From: Argyresthia goedartella
Lineage: Eukaryota > Arthropoda > Insecta > Lepidoptera > Argyresthiidae
NCBI GenBank assembly: GCA_949825045.1
Contig: OX463836.1
Location: 10,929,829-10,993,828 of the forward strand
DNA: 64,000 nt
Reading direction: 5' to 3'
Part shown: piece after piece, positions 14,101 to 26,100 of the stretch
Numbering within the stretch: the first letter of the stretch is position 1
How the letters are laid out: each line of letters starts with the position of its first letter
Notes under the pieces: generated by a model
Database searches by the model: none
The model's input: the letters and a program-made list of their open reading frames with translations, nothing else
Told to the model about the DNA's origin: nothing
Made by a program: the position numbers and the translations under genes

Positions 14101-17100
14101 CCCTTATCTCCCGATTTGAACAGCGGTATAAGTTTACTGTGTTTCATGAGGTCTGGAAAAGCCCCATCGTCAACACATTTATTGAATATATAAGCTAAGT
14201 GTGGGGCTATAACTAGAATTACTGAACCAATGACTTTGACTGATATACCCCACAGGTCTTCCGTATTTTTTAAGTTAAGTAATTTAAACGTTTTGACAAT
14301 GTCCTGGGGATATACATGATGAAATTTTAAATATACATTACTGACGCTAGTGTTATTTTTTAATAAAGTCTCTGCTTCAAATGGAGATGAATTTAGACGG
14401 TCCGTAGTGAGTACGGGTACATTGGTGAAGAATGTTTCAAAAGCTCCAGCAACATCAGCGTTGGATTTAACAACATCATCACCTATCTTTAGGCAGAAAT
14501 CACTGTCCCTTGGTATAACTTTGCCAGTTTCGCGGTTTATTATTTGCCTATATATTTATATATTTATTTAAATGCGAAAACGAGTACCGAAATCACGAAC
14601 CTGAGTTGGAAAATTATATGGCTAGTTTTGTAATCACCGTTCATGAAAACTCTGACGATGATACACCAGAAAATAGTTCTGATTCTGACTGTGATATGGA
14701 AGTTGGAAGTATTGTTTCGCATCACACTGTCCACCCCGCTCCTCCTCCTCTTATCCCGCTGTCATAATTGAAGTCGTTCATCCAATCAGCAAATCATATT
14801 TATTTATATTAATTTCTCTGCTGGTTTGTTTTGTTTTATGTTGAGGTGTCTTTTTTGTTATGTCATAGTATTTTTAATTAATTACAAAAATTTATTGTTA
14901 TAAAAAAGGTCTGCAAAATCCTACTGTACTTTTGACTTATAGTTAGACTTTTGGGGTTCCAATCTTTATAGAATCATTAGATCATCCCAACCGGAATTTG
15001 GTTTTTATCAGTGCGTTTTATTGAAATAAAACGTCCTCAGTAACTATTTATATTTTTGTTTACCTAACGAATTCTTTATATGATAGAATCGTGGTGGTTT
15101 TAACATCTCAGTGTAATATACGTCAAACGGGCAATTTGACATTTGACATTGATAAATAAAGTATGCGATTGATTTGATACCTACACGTAATTTAATAATA
15201 CAGTAATTCATAGACACATCGGCACCATTCGGGTGTTATCGTTGTTCCGAGTTTTGCCGATAGGAAAGGATTATTCACTACATCTATAGCTAAATTTTAC
15301 CAGCGTGAGAACTTTCCACAATAATCTCTCACAGTATAGTTTGCATAAGTTTCTGTGGCTCTGAACGAGCTGTTGACTCTCTCTCTCACACCTGAGGGTG
15401 TTTTGTTTTGTTTATCTGTGTGTATTTTTTATTGATTATATTTTTTTAATTATAATGATAATCATAATTTTATTTTGGAGAACAAAAGGATCCATATTTT
15501 TGTGACTGTTAAACTACTTAATCTTTGTTAGTTTCTTCATGTTACACTCAATTCCATCTATTTTATGTAAATAGGCCTGCTTGTGGCACGGCTGTTTTCC
15601 ACGCACTGTCATAAACAGACCATCACTCACCCAGTGTTTGAGTATTGGGTCGTCGAGCCGACCTGCAATGATCTCTTGGATGCTGTTGGTGCTGCAATAT
15701 CTCTCTCAATTATCTTAAGAGGTTTGAAGTGCGAATTGAAAGCGTTCTGAGTATTTATCAAATACTACTACTAGATATCGCCAGGTTTTCCTGCAGGAAT
15801 TGAGGCTAGAATATTACATTAAAATACCGGAATACGAAAAAAAACTAACTTTAACCCGGCGAGCGTGAGGTGAAAAAAGGAACTACACCAAGAATGAGGC
15901 AGGGTATTTCATGCCCCGAATATTATGTGTCTCTAGATATATAAAAATATATACATATTTTTTAATTTTCGCAAAATATATCGCTATATAAAATTCGCTG
16001 CAACTGAAATATTCATGCATTCGCTAAATCCATCTAAATCTAAATCTGTTTCAATGTAGAGAAGAGGAAAAAATAACGTTTGCTAAGTACCTACATATAT
16101 GTAAATATCTACAGTAATAAAGAAATTTTTACTTTGACTATGATTTTGAACAAACATTTCGGGTTTTAATATGTATATTGCTGATTCTGGACCCCGTGTT
16201 TTAAAAATGTGTTGTATTCCTAGAGAAAAATCAAATTTATCGTATGATCGAAGAATGATCATCTTATCACCTTATCAATTACCTATCGTTTATTTTCTTA
16301 TAAAAGATTTTTCAGGAATTCAAGAAGGCGAGTTTATATCAAAAATATATCTCTTCCGGCTAACCCAAATATATTTAAGCAAGATTAGTTTACATTGTCG
16401 GCACAGCCATTCACCATTCACGTTTTTGGCAGCTTATATTTAATTGAGTGTAGTACTGATACGCCGTTGATCAATCAGTGTGCCCATTCCCAAAGTCAAA
16501 TAGATAATGCAGGCCGCGTCGTCGCTGGTGACCTCGGTCGCCTTTTTCAATGCACCTGTGTGAAACGCCGTGACGAGTGCCCACAGAACCGTGCCCTACT
16601 TTATAAGTCATGTGCTTGGTAAAACCAAATAGTATAATGTTAACAAACGAAAAGCCATTCGACCAATTTGAAAATAATCACAACGCTTGCAGAATGGGTG
16701 ATTTTGAATTTTACCGGTGGGATGGGAAGCACGGCTCTTTTAAAAAAATGCAAAAAGCCACTGCGCTATTTTTAAAGCGCTGTTTTTTAAAATGGCTTTT
16801 CGCTTATACGGGACAGTGGTAATAAAAATTATATAAGTCATTTTCGTTGTAGCTTATTTCGTTTTAGCATTGAATTAAATGTGTTATGCAATATGCGCCA
16901 TTGCTGTTAATTATCAATCACTGCACTAAATACCTAATACACTAATTTACACTATCTATATAACTCGGAGCGCGAACTGAAAACTTCCGCGACGCGCCGT
17001 GCTAGCTAATGCTTTTACGCTTTCGAGCGCTAAAAGCCGTTTCGTAAATTACAAAAAGCTGGGTTATGCATTTTTTTAAACACGCGCTTCGTAATGCGGT

Positions 17101-20100
17101 TTTGTAAAAATGATTACCTCAAGTGACAGCTAGTCAAGTCAAGGCAAGTTACGTTTTTTGGTTCCGTATCGCAAAAGGAAAAAAGGATCACTTCGAGTCT
17201 GTCAAGACCACAGATATCGAGAGATAGGTTGAGAGGCGTGGCACGCGTGAACAAATCTAGCCCCGATAGTCTTGATATAAAAAATTATCAGTAGTCACCG
17301 GGCGACCGCAGTGACAAATTCATTTCCGCTGTTTTTCTTAAATGCCGACCTGTGCAATACTCATGTGCAAAAATAGAAGCGGGGTTGTGAACTCCAAGAA
17401 CGGCGGAGTAACATATCACTTGTAAGTCTCATTCCAACTATTATTTCTTCTTAAAACACAATAAATAAACATTATTACGAAAATAAATCATTCACGAAGA
17501 ATTCGTCACGACTTGATTATTAAAGTGACAATGTCATGTTGTTCTCGTTAGGTTTATAATCCATTACTTCTTTTGTATTTTAATTTCACTACGTATTGCC
17601 AAGCTAACAAGCAATTAATATTTCACACTTATCTAAATACGAAAGTAAATATGCATCGAGGTACGGAGGCGAACTGTTACACGCAAGCAGAGACGACGTA
17701 TAGTGATGGGGATAGTGATAGTGAGAATTATCTTTTGGAATCGATAGAAAGAAATAGATTTTCACCAATTTGAACAAAACACAATGGAAACATCTAATAT
17801 TACTAATCAAAGCTGTAATGGATTATCTCTTTCTTTTGAGCTTTTTTCCATAGAAATTTATCCCCAAATATAGAAATTGGATCTATATGACCTCCAATAA
17901 GTATTATTCCATTTAACCCGTTCCATATTCCTTTATTAAATACAATTATCTTAATTACATCAGGAGTTACTGTAACTTGAGCTCATCATGCTTTAATAGA
18001 AAGAATTTTTTCTCAAACATCTCAAGGATTATTTATTACTATTATTTTAGGTATTTATTTTTCTTTTCTTCAAGCTTATGAATACTTAGAAGCCCCATTT
18101 ACAATTTCAGATAGAATTTACGGATCTACATTTTTTATGGCAACAGGATTCCATGGGCTACATGTAATAATCGGAACTATTTTTCTATTAATTTGTTTAA
18201 TTCGCCATATTAATAATCATTTTTCAATAAATCACCACTTTGGGTTTGAGGCAGCTGCTTGATATTGACATTTTTTCTCCTTAGGATTTTTTTTTTATCT
18301 CTAATATTATAATATTTTTATCAATTTTGTTATCAAAAAAATCTAATTTAGACCGAGAAAAATGTTCCCCTTTTGAATGCGGATTTGATCCTAAATCATC
18401 AGCTCGAATTCCATTTTCATTACATTTTTTTTAACTACTGTTATTTTTTTAATTTTTGATGTAGAAATTGCTTTAATTTTCCCTATAATTTCAACATTTA
18501 TATTAGTTAATTTTTATTTATGAACTAAAATTAGATTTTTTTTTTTAGAATTCTTCTAATAGGCTTATACTATGAATGAAACCAAAACATATTAGAATGA
18601 TCAAATTAATAATTTTAGGATTATTGTTTAAAAAACATTTGATTTGCATTCAAAAATTATTATTTATATAATTTATCTTAAATAAGAAGCATTTTGCATT
18701 TAATTTCGACTTAAAAGATAGAGTAATAATACTCCTTATTTATTAATTGAAACCAAAAAGAGGTATATCACTGTTAATGATAAAATTGAATTTTTATTCC
18801 AATTAAATAAAATTATATATATATATATATTATATGCGCGCGCCGAGCGCCAAGGGCCAATCTCTCGATATCTATGGTCAAGACCCTTTTTCTGAGGAAC
18901 GCGTTACCAAGTTGAAGTGATTATCAAATACTCAGGTCCGAAATCCCTTGAAGCAGTAAAAAAACAAACTTCTATGTCATAGCAATCAAAACCCTCACAA
19001 CCTGACGTGTCATACATAACTCAATGGTTGTAGTATAATAAATCAGAATATAATATTATAGATTAAGATTTATTAAGACAGGTGTTGATAGAGTTGTTCT
19101 TATCATTCCAGTGCTGTCGTCCGCTCGAGAGCCAGTCAAAGGCTGGGTGGATAACTGGAACGGGCCAAATGGAATCATCGCGGCAGTGGGCAAGGGTATC
19201 TTCAGGTTTGACACGCTTTTTGATTACAATGAGTTTGAGGCGATATAAACCCTTCAATTCGTCACTGCCGTTCTTATTTTTTGGTACGCCAAGGGCGCCA
19301 AGCGGGACCTTTTTAATCTGTCCGTCTATGTCTCACGAACTATATAAGTATTTGCCGCTACAACAACAAATAATTAACTAGGTGCACGCCGTTTAAAATA
19401 TTAAAGGGGCCTCCATTTTTAAGCGTTTTTTCTTTTTAGTTTTTATGTAACCCTTCGTGCTTGAGTCCGATTCGTTACTTTCACACTTTTCCAAGCCGAG
19501 GGATTAGCACACATGAACGAAAGCCATTTGACTGAATGGTCATTTGACCGAAGGGCCATTTGATCGAAGGGTCATTTGAATGAAGTGTCATTTGACCGAA
19601 TCGTCATTTGACCGAATGGTCATTTGACCGAATGGTCATTTGACCGAATGGTCATTTGACCGAATGGTCATTTGACCGAATGGTCATTTGACCGAAAGGC
19701 CATTTGACCGAAGGGTCATTTGACCAAAGAGCTACTTGACCTGAAGGTCATATGACCGAAGGGCCCTAAGTGCTTAAAGTTCTGTCAGCTTTAAAAGAAC
19801 CATTCACAAGATTTTGCAATTTCCCAAACCGATTCAAACGCGCTTATCCACACGTTTGTGCTTGCGGGGATTTGGGGGTGTTTGTCAAGCGTTTGAATCG
19901 ACCTGAGTATTAAGTAACTGAGCCTCCGCCACCCCGTATAAGAAAAGGCGTGACTCTATGTGTATGTGTGTGTTCAAATCGACGGTCTTGTTTGCAGGAG
20001 CATGCTGGGCGTGGGCGGCCGGGTCGCCGACCTCGTGCCGGTCGACACGGTGATCAACCTGATGATTGTGTGCGCGTGGCGGACCCACCAGAGAAGGTAC

Positions 20101-23100
20101 GTCACTGCACAACGCACACCATTTAATACGGCTAACACCGATACTAATTATCATCGGCAGCTTGTTTCCGCACTCTGTTGGGTAAAAGCCACCTCCCTTT
20201 CCAATATCGCGGGGAAAACCTGGACCGGATAAGAGGGCACAATAAGGAGGAGGCATACCGATAGTAATATTACTTAAATACTGAATAAAACTGCCGGATA
20301 AACTACTCAGTACTGCTGGTAATATTATGAAAACTACCAGGCAATAAACTATTGAATACTACCGGTAATGTTACCAAGAGTATCGGGTCAACTAGGTACT
20401 CAATACTAACGGTAATATTATTAAAAGTACCGGGTGAACTACTTAATACTACCGATAAGATTAACAAATGTACCGGGTGAACTACTGAGTATTACCGGTA
20501 ATGTATCAAATCTACAGGGTAAAGTATTTACTCAATTCTAGATACCAATACAAGTATAGTTGGCACAAGTTTCTGTGGCTCTGAGCGAGCTGTTGACTCT
20601 CTCACACCTCTGAGGGTGTTTTGTTTTGTTTATCTGTGTGTATTTTTTATTGATTATATTTTTTTAATTATAACGATAATCATAATTTTATTTTGGAGAA
20701 CAAAAGGATCCATATTTTTGTGACTGTTAAACTACTTAATCTTTGTTAGTTTCTTCATGTTACACTCAATTTCATCTATTTTATGAAAATAGGCCTGCTT
20801 GTGGCACGGCTGCTTTCCACGCACAGTCATAAACAGACCAACACTCACCCAGTGTTTGAGTATTGGGTCGTCGAGCCGACCTGCAATGATCTCTTGGATG
20901 CTGTTGGTGCTGCCACGCATTCCGTTTCAGTAAGGAGGCTGTTCTCTTACTTACGATGGCATGGAATCCATCAGTACCTGCCTCAACAATCATGCCCGAT
21001 GCATTACAGTAGCGTTTGAAAAAAAAAAGCATTGTCATACTGGACGAGCAGTTTCTTGAGAGTCTTTTGGGTATAGTTGAACCATAGGCTGCACGTGTAG
21101 AGTGATTGACAGTGTGCCTTGAAGGGTCAGATTTTCAATGGCTTTTTACAATGTGCAATCCTCCGAGCCAACATATTCGCCCAAACTGCCAAAGCGCTGT
21201 GCTCCCACTCTATGACTAGATCATCCCCCAGGTACTCAGTCACTATATGACCAAGGTATTTGGAATTGGTTATTGAGTGTATTACCATATAATTTTACTG
21301 AAAGACTGTGTTTATTTCTTTCATAATATGTAAAAAAAAACTCCTCGACTTTGTTTATTGATTTATTAAAACTAATGATCACTGTTTTAATAAATCAATA
21401 AACAAAGTCGAGGAGTTTTTTTTTACATATCATATATACCAGTCATCTAAAATATCGATAAACAAAGTAGGTAAACTATGGTAAACTATCTATCATTTTT
21501 GTCGATAGCCCTACTTATGTCGATACTTGCCCCATCGCTGGTTGTCACTGTCAACTGTCACTGTCACTACCTGTCCTGTGAAACTATATTGGTTTCAGTC
21601 ATACAAAGTAAAACGGTCGTATGTATAGCTCTCTCTCTATTTACTTACTTACTCTGTGCTCTCCCTACCTTACGCTATTCGAGAAAGAGAGGTCAAGGCT
21701 CGCTTAGAGCCAAAAAAAATCATGGCGTGGCCTTTACCAAAACTGCCGGGTAAACTACCCATCTTGATCATTTCGTATGACAGCACATCTGACGTCTCGA
21801 CGACGTATGAGTTTAGCCACGTTTGATTACGATACGGCTTTGTCACGCATTTCACTATAATGTCTTTATGCTTGGTTCCCTAAATGACTTCGAAAGTCAT
21901 TGGATCAATTTTCATTTCAATAACATTTACATACATTGCTTTTGGCCCCACACTAGAATACATGCGTCGTGGGAACCAGAAACAGCGACATCCGTTGAAA
22001 CATCCAAGACCTGGGGTTTTCTTTCTTCATTCCCAGCCGGGATTTGAACCCAGGACCTCCCGCTATGGGAGGCAGAGCCTCGACCGCAACGCGACAGAGG
22101 TCATCTATATAACCGTATTGTTATCTGTCTACCCCCAGGGGCGAGGGCGTGGTGGTTTACAACTGCTGCACCGGCCAACAGAACCCGATCACGTGGCAGC
22201 GCTTCGTAAAGACGAGCTTCAAGTACATGCGGAAACATCCCTTTAGTGAGTGCGATTACTGTAAAAACAGGGCAATAACTGTAATAAATGGAAAAAAGCT
22301 TTAGTTACTGTGAAATAATATGCTGGCGATTACTGTAATACTTGTGCAATCATCATCAACATCTCGTCTTGTTACCTCTTAACAGGGGGCTTAGGGCTCT
22401 AAGTCATTTCCATCTGTTCCCATTTTGGGCCATCTGTTCTAGGTCCGCCAAATGGCGGCCTCTTTTTCCGTTGAACGTCGCCATGTAATTTTGGGACGAC
22501 TGTCAAGGCATGCAAATGTGAAAACGTTATCTACTTGTAACAAAGTTTGTATTTTGAATCTTTAAATTGATACAATCTTGAGTAGGGGCGCGCGTGCGTC
22601 TCGCTCTGTTATATATTGGTGACTTGGCGGCAGCGCGCGCGGCGGTCGAACCGTAGGAACCCTCCTCACTTCGTCTCCTTCAGCCCAACATTGTCCGGCT
22701 TGGACAGCGACCTTTCTTCCGTTTCCCTTTGGGCACTATTTGAGGGCTACTTTTGTTTTAGTCAGGTCATGGCCTTGGGAAATAACTGTAATAAATTGGC
22801 AATAACTGTAATACCTGGCCAATAACTGTACTAACTGCGAAATAATATATTGGCGATTACTGTGATATTTAGAAAATAACATAATCAATGAGCAATAACT
22901 GTAATGCCTGGGTAATAACTGGGCAATAATTGTAATAGCTGGGGAGTAACTGTAAGAGCCGGGCGATATCTGTAATAACGGGGCGATTAATGTAACAACT
23001 GGGCAATAACTGTAATATCTGGGAAGTAACTGTACTAATGGGAAAATAACTGTGATAGCTGGGCGAAGTGTTCTGTGAAATAGAGTCGGAGAGTCCAGCA

Positions 23101-26100
23101 GCAGGGGGAAAATATAGGCTAGTAATAATGATAATATGGTTTACAAGTTTATTGTAGCATAGCTCTAACCGTTCCCTGTCTTCTCCAGACGAGGTGCTCT
23201 GGTACCCTGGCGGCGACATCACCAACAACCGTCTGAAACACGCAATCTTGTCACTGCTGGAGCACCGTGCACCGGCACACGTCATCGACCTATTCGCCAG
23301 GGCCACGGGGAGCAAGCCCATGTAAGTACCACAATAAAAAACGCTTAGCCCCGAAATTCGCGACGAGAAAGGCGCTGAAGTTTCTACGATAAAACTGCAC
23401 GATAATGAAAATAGGGACAAAACTACGCGTCAGTCTCCGTGCTACAGAGGCAGGTCTTCCTGCTATTACTTTTCTACCCATATTTTCGGGGAATCCCGTT
23501 ATTTCTTAACGCTAAAGCCAGCAAAAGAAAATTTTGACATATAAATTAAGGAAAATATTTTTTTCTTAACCCACAATAAAATCAGTAATCTAGACGACGT
23601 CAGTCAATTGCAGGACTGGATAGTCCAAGTTAATGGTTTCACGAGCGAATCAATGCCCCCAGGATGGTCCGCGTTCAAAACAAGCTCGAGCAGGCGGCCG
23701 CGTGTCTCGAGTACTTCACGACGCGCCAGTGGTCCTTCACTGACGACAACGTGCGGGCGCTGTGCGGGGCCCTGAGCGTCGAGGACCGGCGGGTGTTCGA
23801 CTTCGACGTCAGGAACATCGACTGGGACGCGTACATCGAGAGCTACGTGCTCGGCATTCGGAGGTCAATATAACTGTCTCGTTTGGTGGAGAGGCACAGG
23901 TTAGGGCTCTGTGCGGCATTGAGCGTCGAACGGCGACTGTTCGACTTCGCCGTGACATCGACTGAGACGCTTATAGCGGGAGCCATCTTCTCGCTCTTTT
24001 ACTTGAAAGGTGGAAGAGGAACAGCTTAACTTGAGACTGCATATCAGGCATCCCATAGCTGAGTCAAATTAAAATTTCTTTATTACTGTAGATAAATATG
24101 TATTTACTTTACGTAAATACATATAGTAAACGTAATTTATGCAGAAAGAAAAGACACAGAAAAAACACCCATAGATTGATTTTTAGATCTCTTTTAAAAA
24201 TTGGTTGTGTTTAACTAATACAATTATAAAAATAATAATTATTGTAAATAATAGGCAGGAATAAATAATTACAAATTTATTAACAGCGAGTTCTGTGTTG
24301 AGTTCGATGAACTCCATACAGTTTTGTCATTTAAGTAATCTTGAACATTGTAATATCCCCTTTTAGACAAATTCGCTTTTACTTGTTTTTAAATTGCTCA
24401 AATGGCAATTTCAAAATCTCCAGAGGTATCTTGTAGTAGAGAATGCACTGACCCTTGAAAGAATTGCGAACCTTCGCGAGTCTAAACCGGAGCGCAGCTA
24501 GTCTGTTATTTTTTCCTAGGTTACAGCTATCGCAAAATTTGGAAAATGTTGTGATTTTCTTGCGTGCATACATTATATTTTCGAAAATAAAATGTCTACC
24601 TAAATTTAGTATGTCAATTTCTTTAAAAAGCTCTCTTAAGGAGTCTGTGCATTTTAAATTATAAATTGCTCGAATAGCTCTTTTCTGTAAAATAAAAATA
24701 GTTTGAATATCCGCTGCTTTTCCCCACAACAAGATACCATAGGACATGACACTATGAAAGTAACTAAAACAGACTAGCCTAGGTGTAGCCACATCCGTGT
24801 TTCATCTGATGGTCCTAACAGCGTAACCCGCAGAACTTAATCTACCAGCTAATTTATCTATGAGGAATCCCCACTGCAATTTGCTATCAATAGGCCTTTT
24901 CACGGAGACGGCAGTAACGCCAACATTAGTGCAATTCAAAGTAATGGTTTACGAGTGTAAGTAAAAGGTGACGCCCAGGGTCACGCTTTTTTGTATGGAA
25001 ATTTTGAAGCATGCCGTCTTGAGTGGGGGGGGGGGGTGCACGCGGTGATGATTCAATGCGCTGTGCGCCATTCAACTTGGTCCATTGTTCTCCAACTACC
25101 CGCGCTGTCATCGGATCATCTGGCAGATCGTCTGCCGACAGATTTTTGGCTTCCTCTTGGCCAGCACTCGGTTACCTACTGTAGTTACAGCCCACTTCTG
25201 GCCGTACCGAGTGCCCTTCACTCCTACATCCACGCCGTGTTATGAGCTCAATTGAAACAGCCACGATAAATTAAAATACTTTTATAATTTCCAGGTTCCT
25301 CTTCAAGGAAAGTCCAGAATCATTGCCCAAGTCACGGAAGCGGATGAGTAGGTGAGTCGGGGATACTGATAATTCTAGGTGCCATCCAGAGCCCACGTGG
25401 CCTACCTACCGGGCGGCTGTCTGGTATGATAGACTATGGTCAGGTTATTTTAGTACAAACAAGTTAATATCGTGGAAGAAATGAAGGAAATCGAGATTGA
25501 CGCATAGCTGTATCGTGGAAGTGAATTTTGAACCTTTTAAAGTTACTCAAAAGGCTGTTTAAGCTGTCTTACCTGTGACAGAGATGCTCTAATGCGACAA
25601 CCTAAGTCAGAAATATCTGACCAATAGGTCGCCTCATGAATTAAGAGCACTGGGCGACATTGTCGGAAAGTACTGCGCATACAGGTTTAAAAAAATGACT
25701 ATGCGCATTCAAGGCCACCGCTCATAATTCGTGAAGCGAGCGTATACCTCTCGTTCATAGTGAGTTACCTATGTAAAGTTATCCAGATATATCGCATTAT
25801 AGCGTTTGTAAGTGCGGAACGAAGTCCAAATTTAAGTAGGATCATTGTAATGGGTAACATTTGACACTTTATCAAAATTTAACAACGTGACCTTGTAACG
25901 GATGTCACACAATATTATTTATTTTTTCAAAGTTAGCTGCACAATTGCTTAACTTTTTTTCTGTAAAAAATACAAATGTCTTGTAATTATGGTAAAAGAA
26001 GGCAATTGTACTATATACTTTGACTAATAAACCATTCTAAGCATAATAAGTAACATTTCAAAAAGTTCTTCGTGGTCTAGTCGTTTTCACGCTTACTTCT

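Larger units (their letters stand above)
11003..15286 (+). mobile_element. DD82E Tc1/mariner-group DNA transposon, split by nested LINE
   Basis: Terminal inverted repeats lie at 11004-11027 and 15262-15285 (24 bp perfect, similarity extending to about 40 bp), flanked by TA at 11001-11002 and 15287-15288. Inside is a decayed transposase. Removing the nested LINE (12525-14569) leaves about 2.2 kb. The D-to-E spacing of 82 residues fits the group I recall being named Sailor in the IS630-Tc1-mariner superfamily; that name is from memory, not checked. Confidence 0.8.
17818..18812 (+). other. Nuclear mitochondrial insert (NUMT): cox3-nad3-trnA-trnR-trnN
   Basis: AT-rich sequence colinear with the ancestral insect mitochondrial order. 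The frames read through TGA as Trp and AGA as Ser, so the piece came from mtDNA. trnG, the end of cox3 and the start of nad3 are deleted (about 18272-18285). It lies inside the 14-kb FAR intron and is followed by an AT microsatellite. Confidence 0.93.

Noticed and set aside
22600..22770. Retrotransposon leader with a primer site near 22610
   Set aside because: ATTGGTGACTTGG looked suggestive, but no LTR, gag or pol follows.
22869..23420. 183-codon antisense ORF
   Set aside because: Made by translating the 20-bp minisatellite and the antisense of FAR exon h; repetitive, no family.
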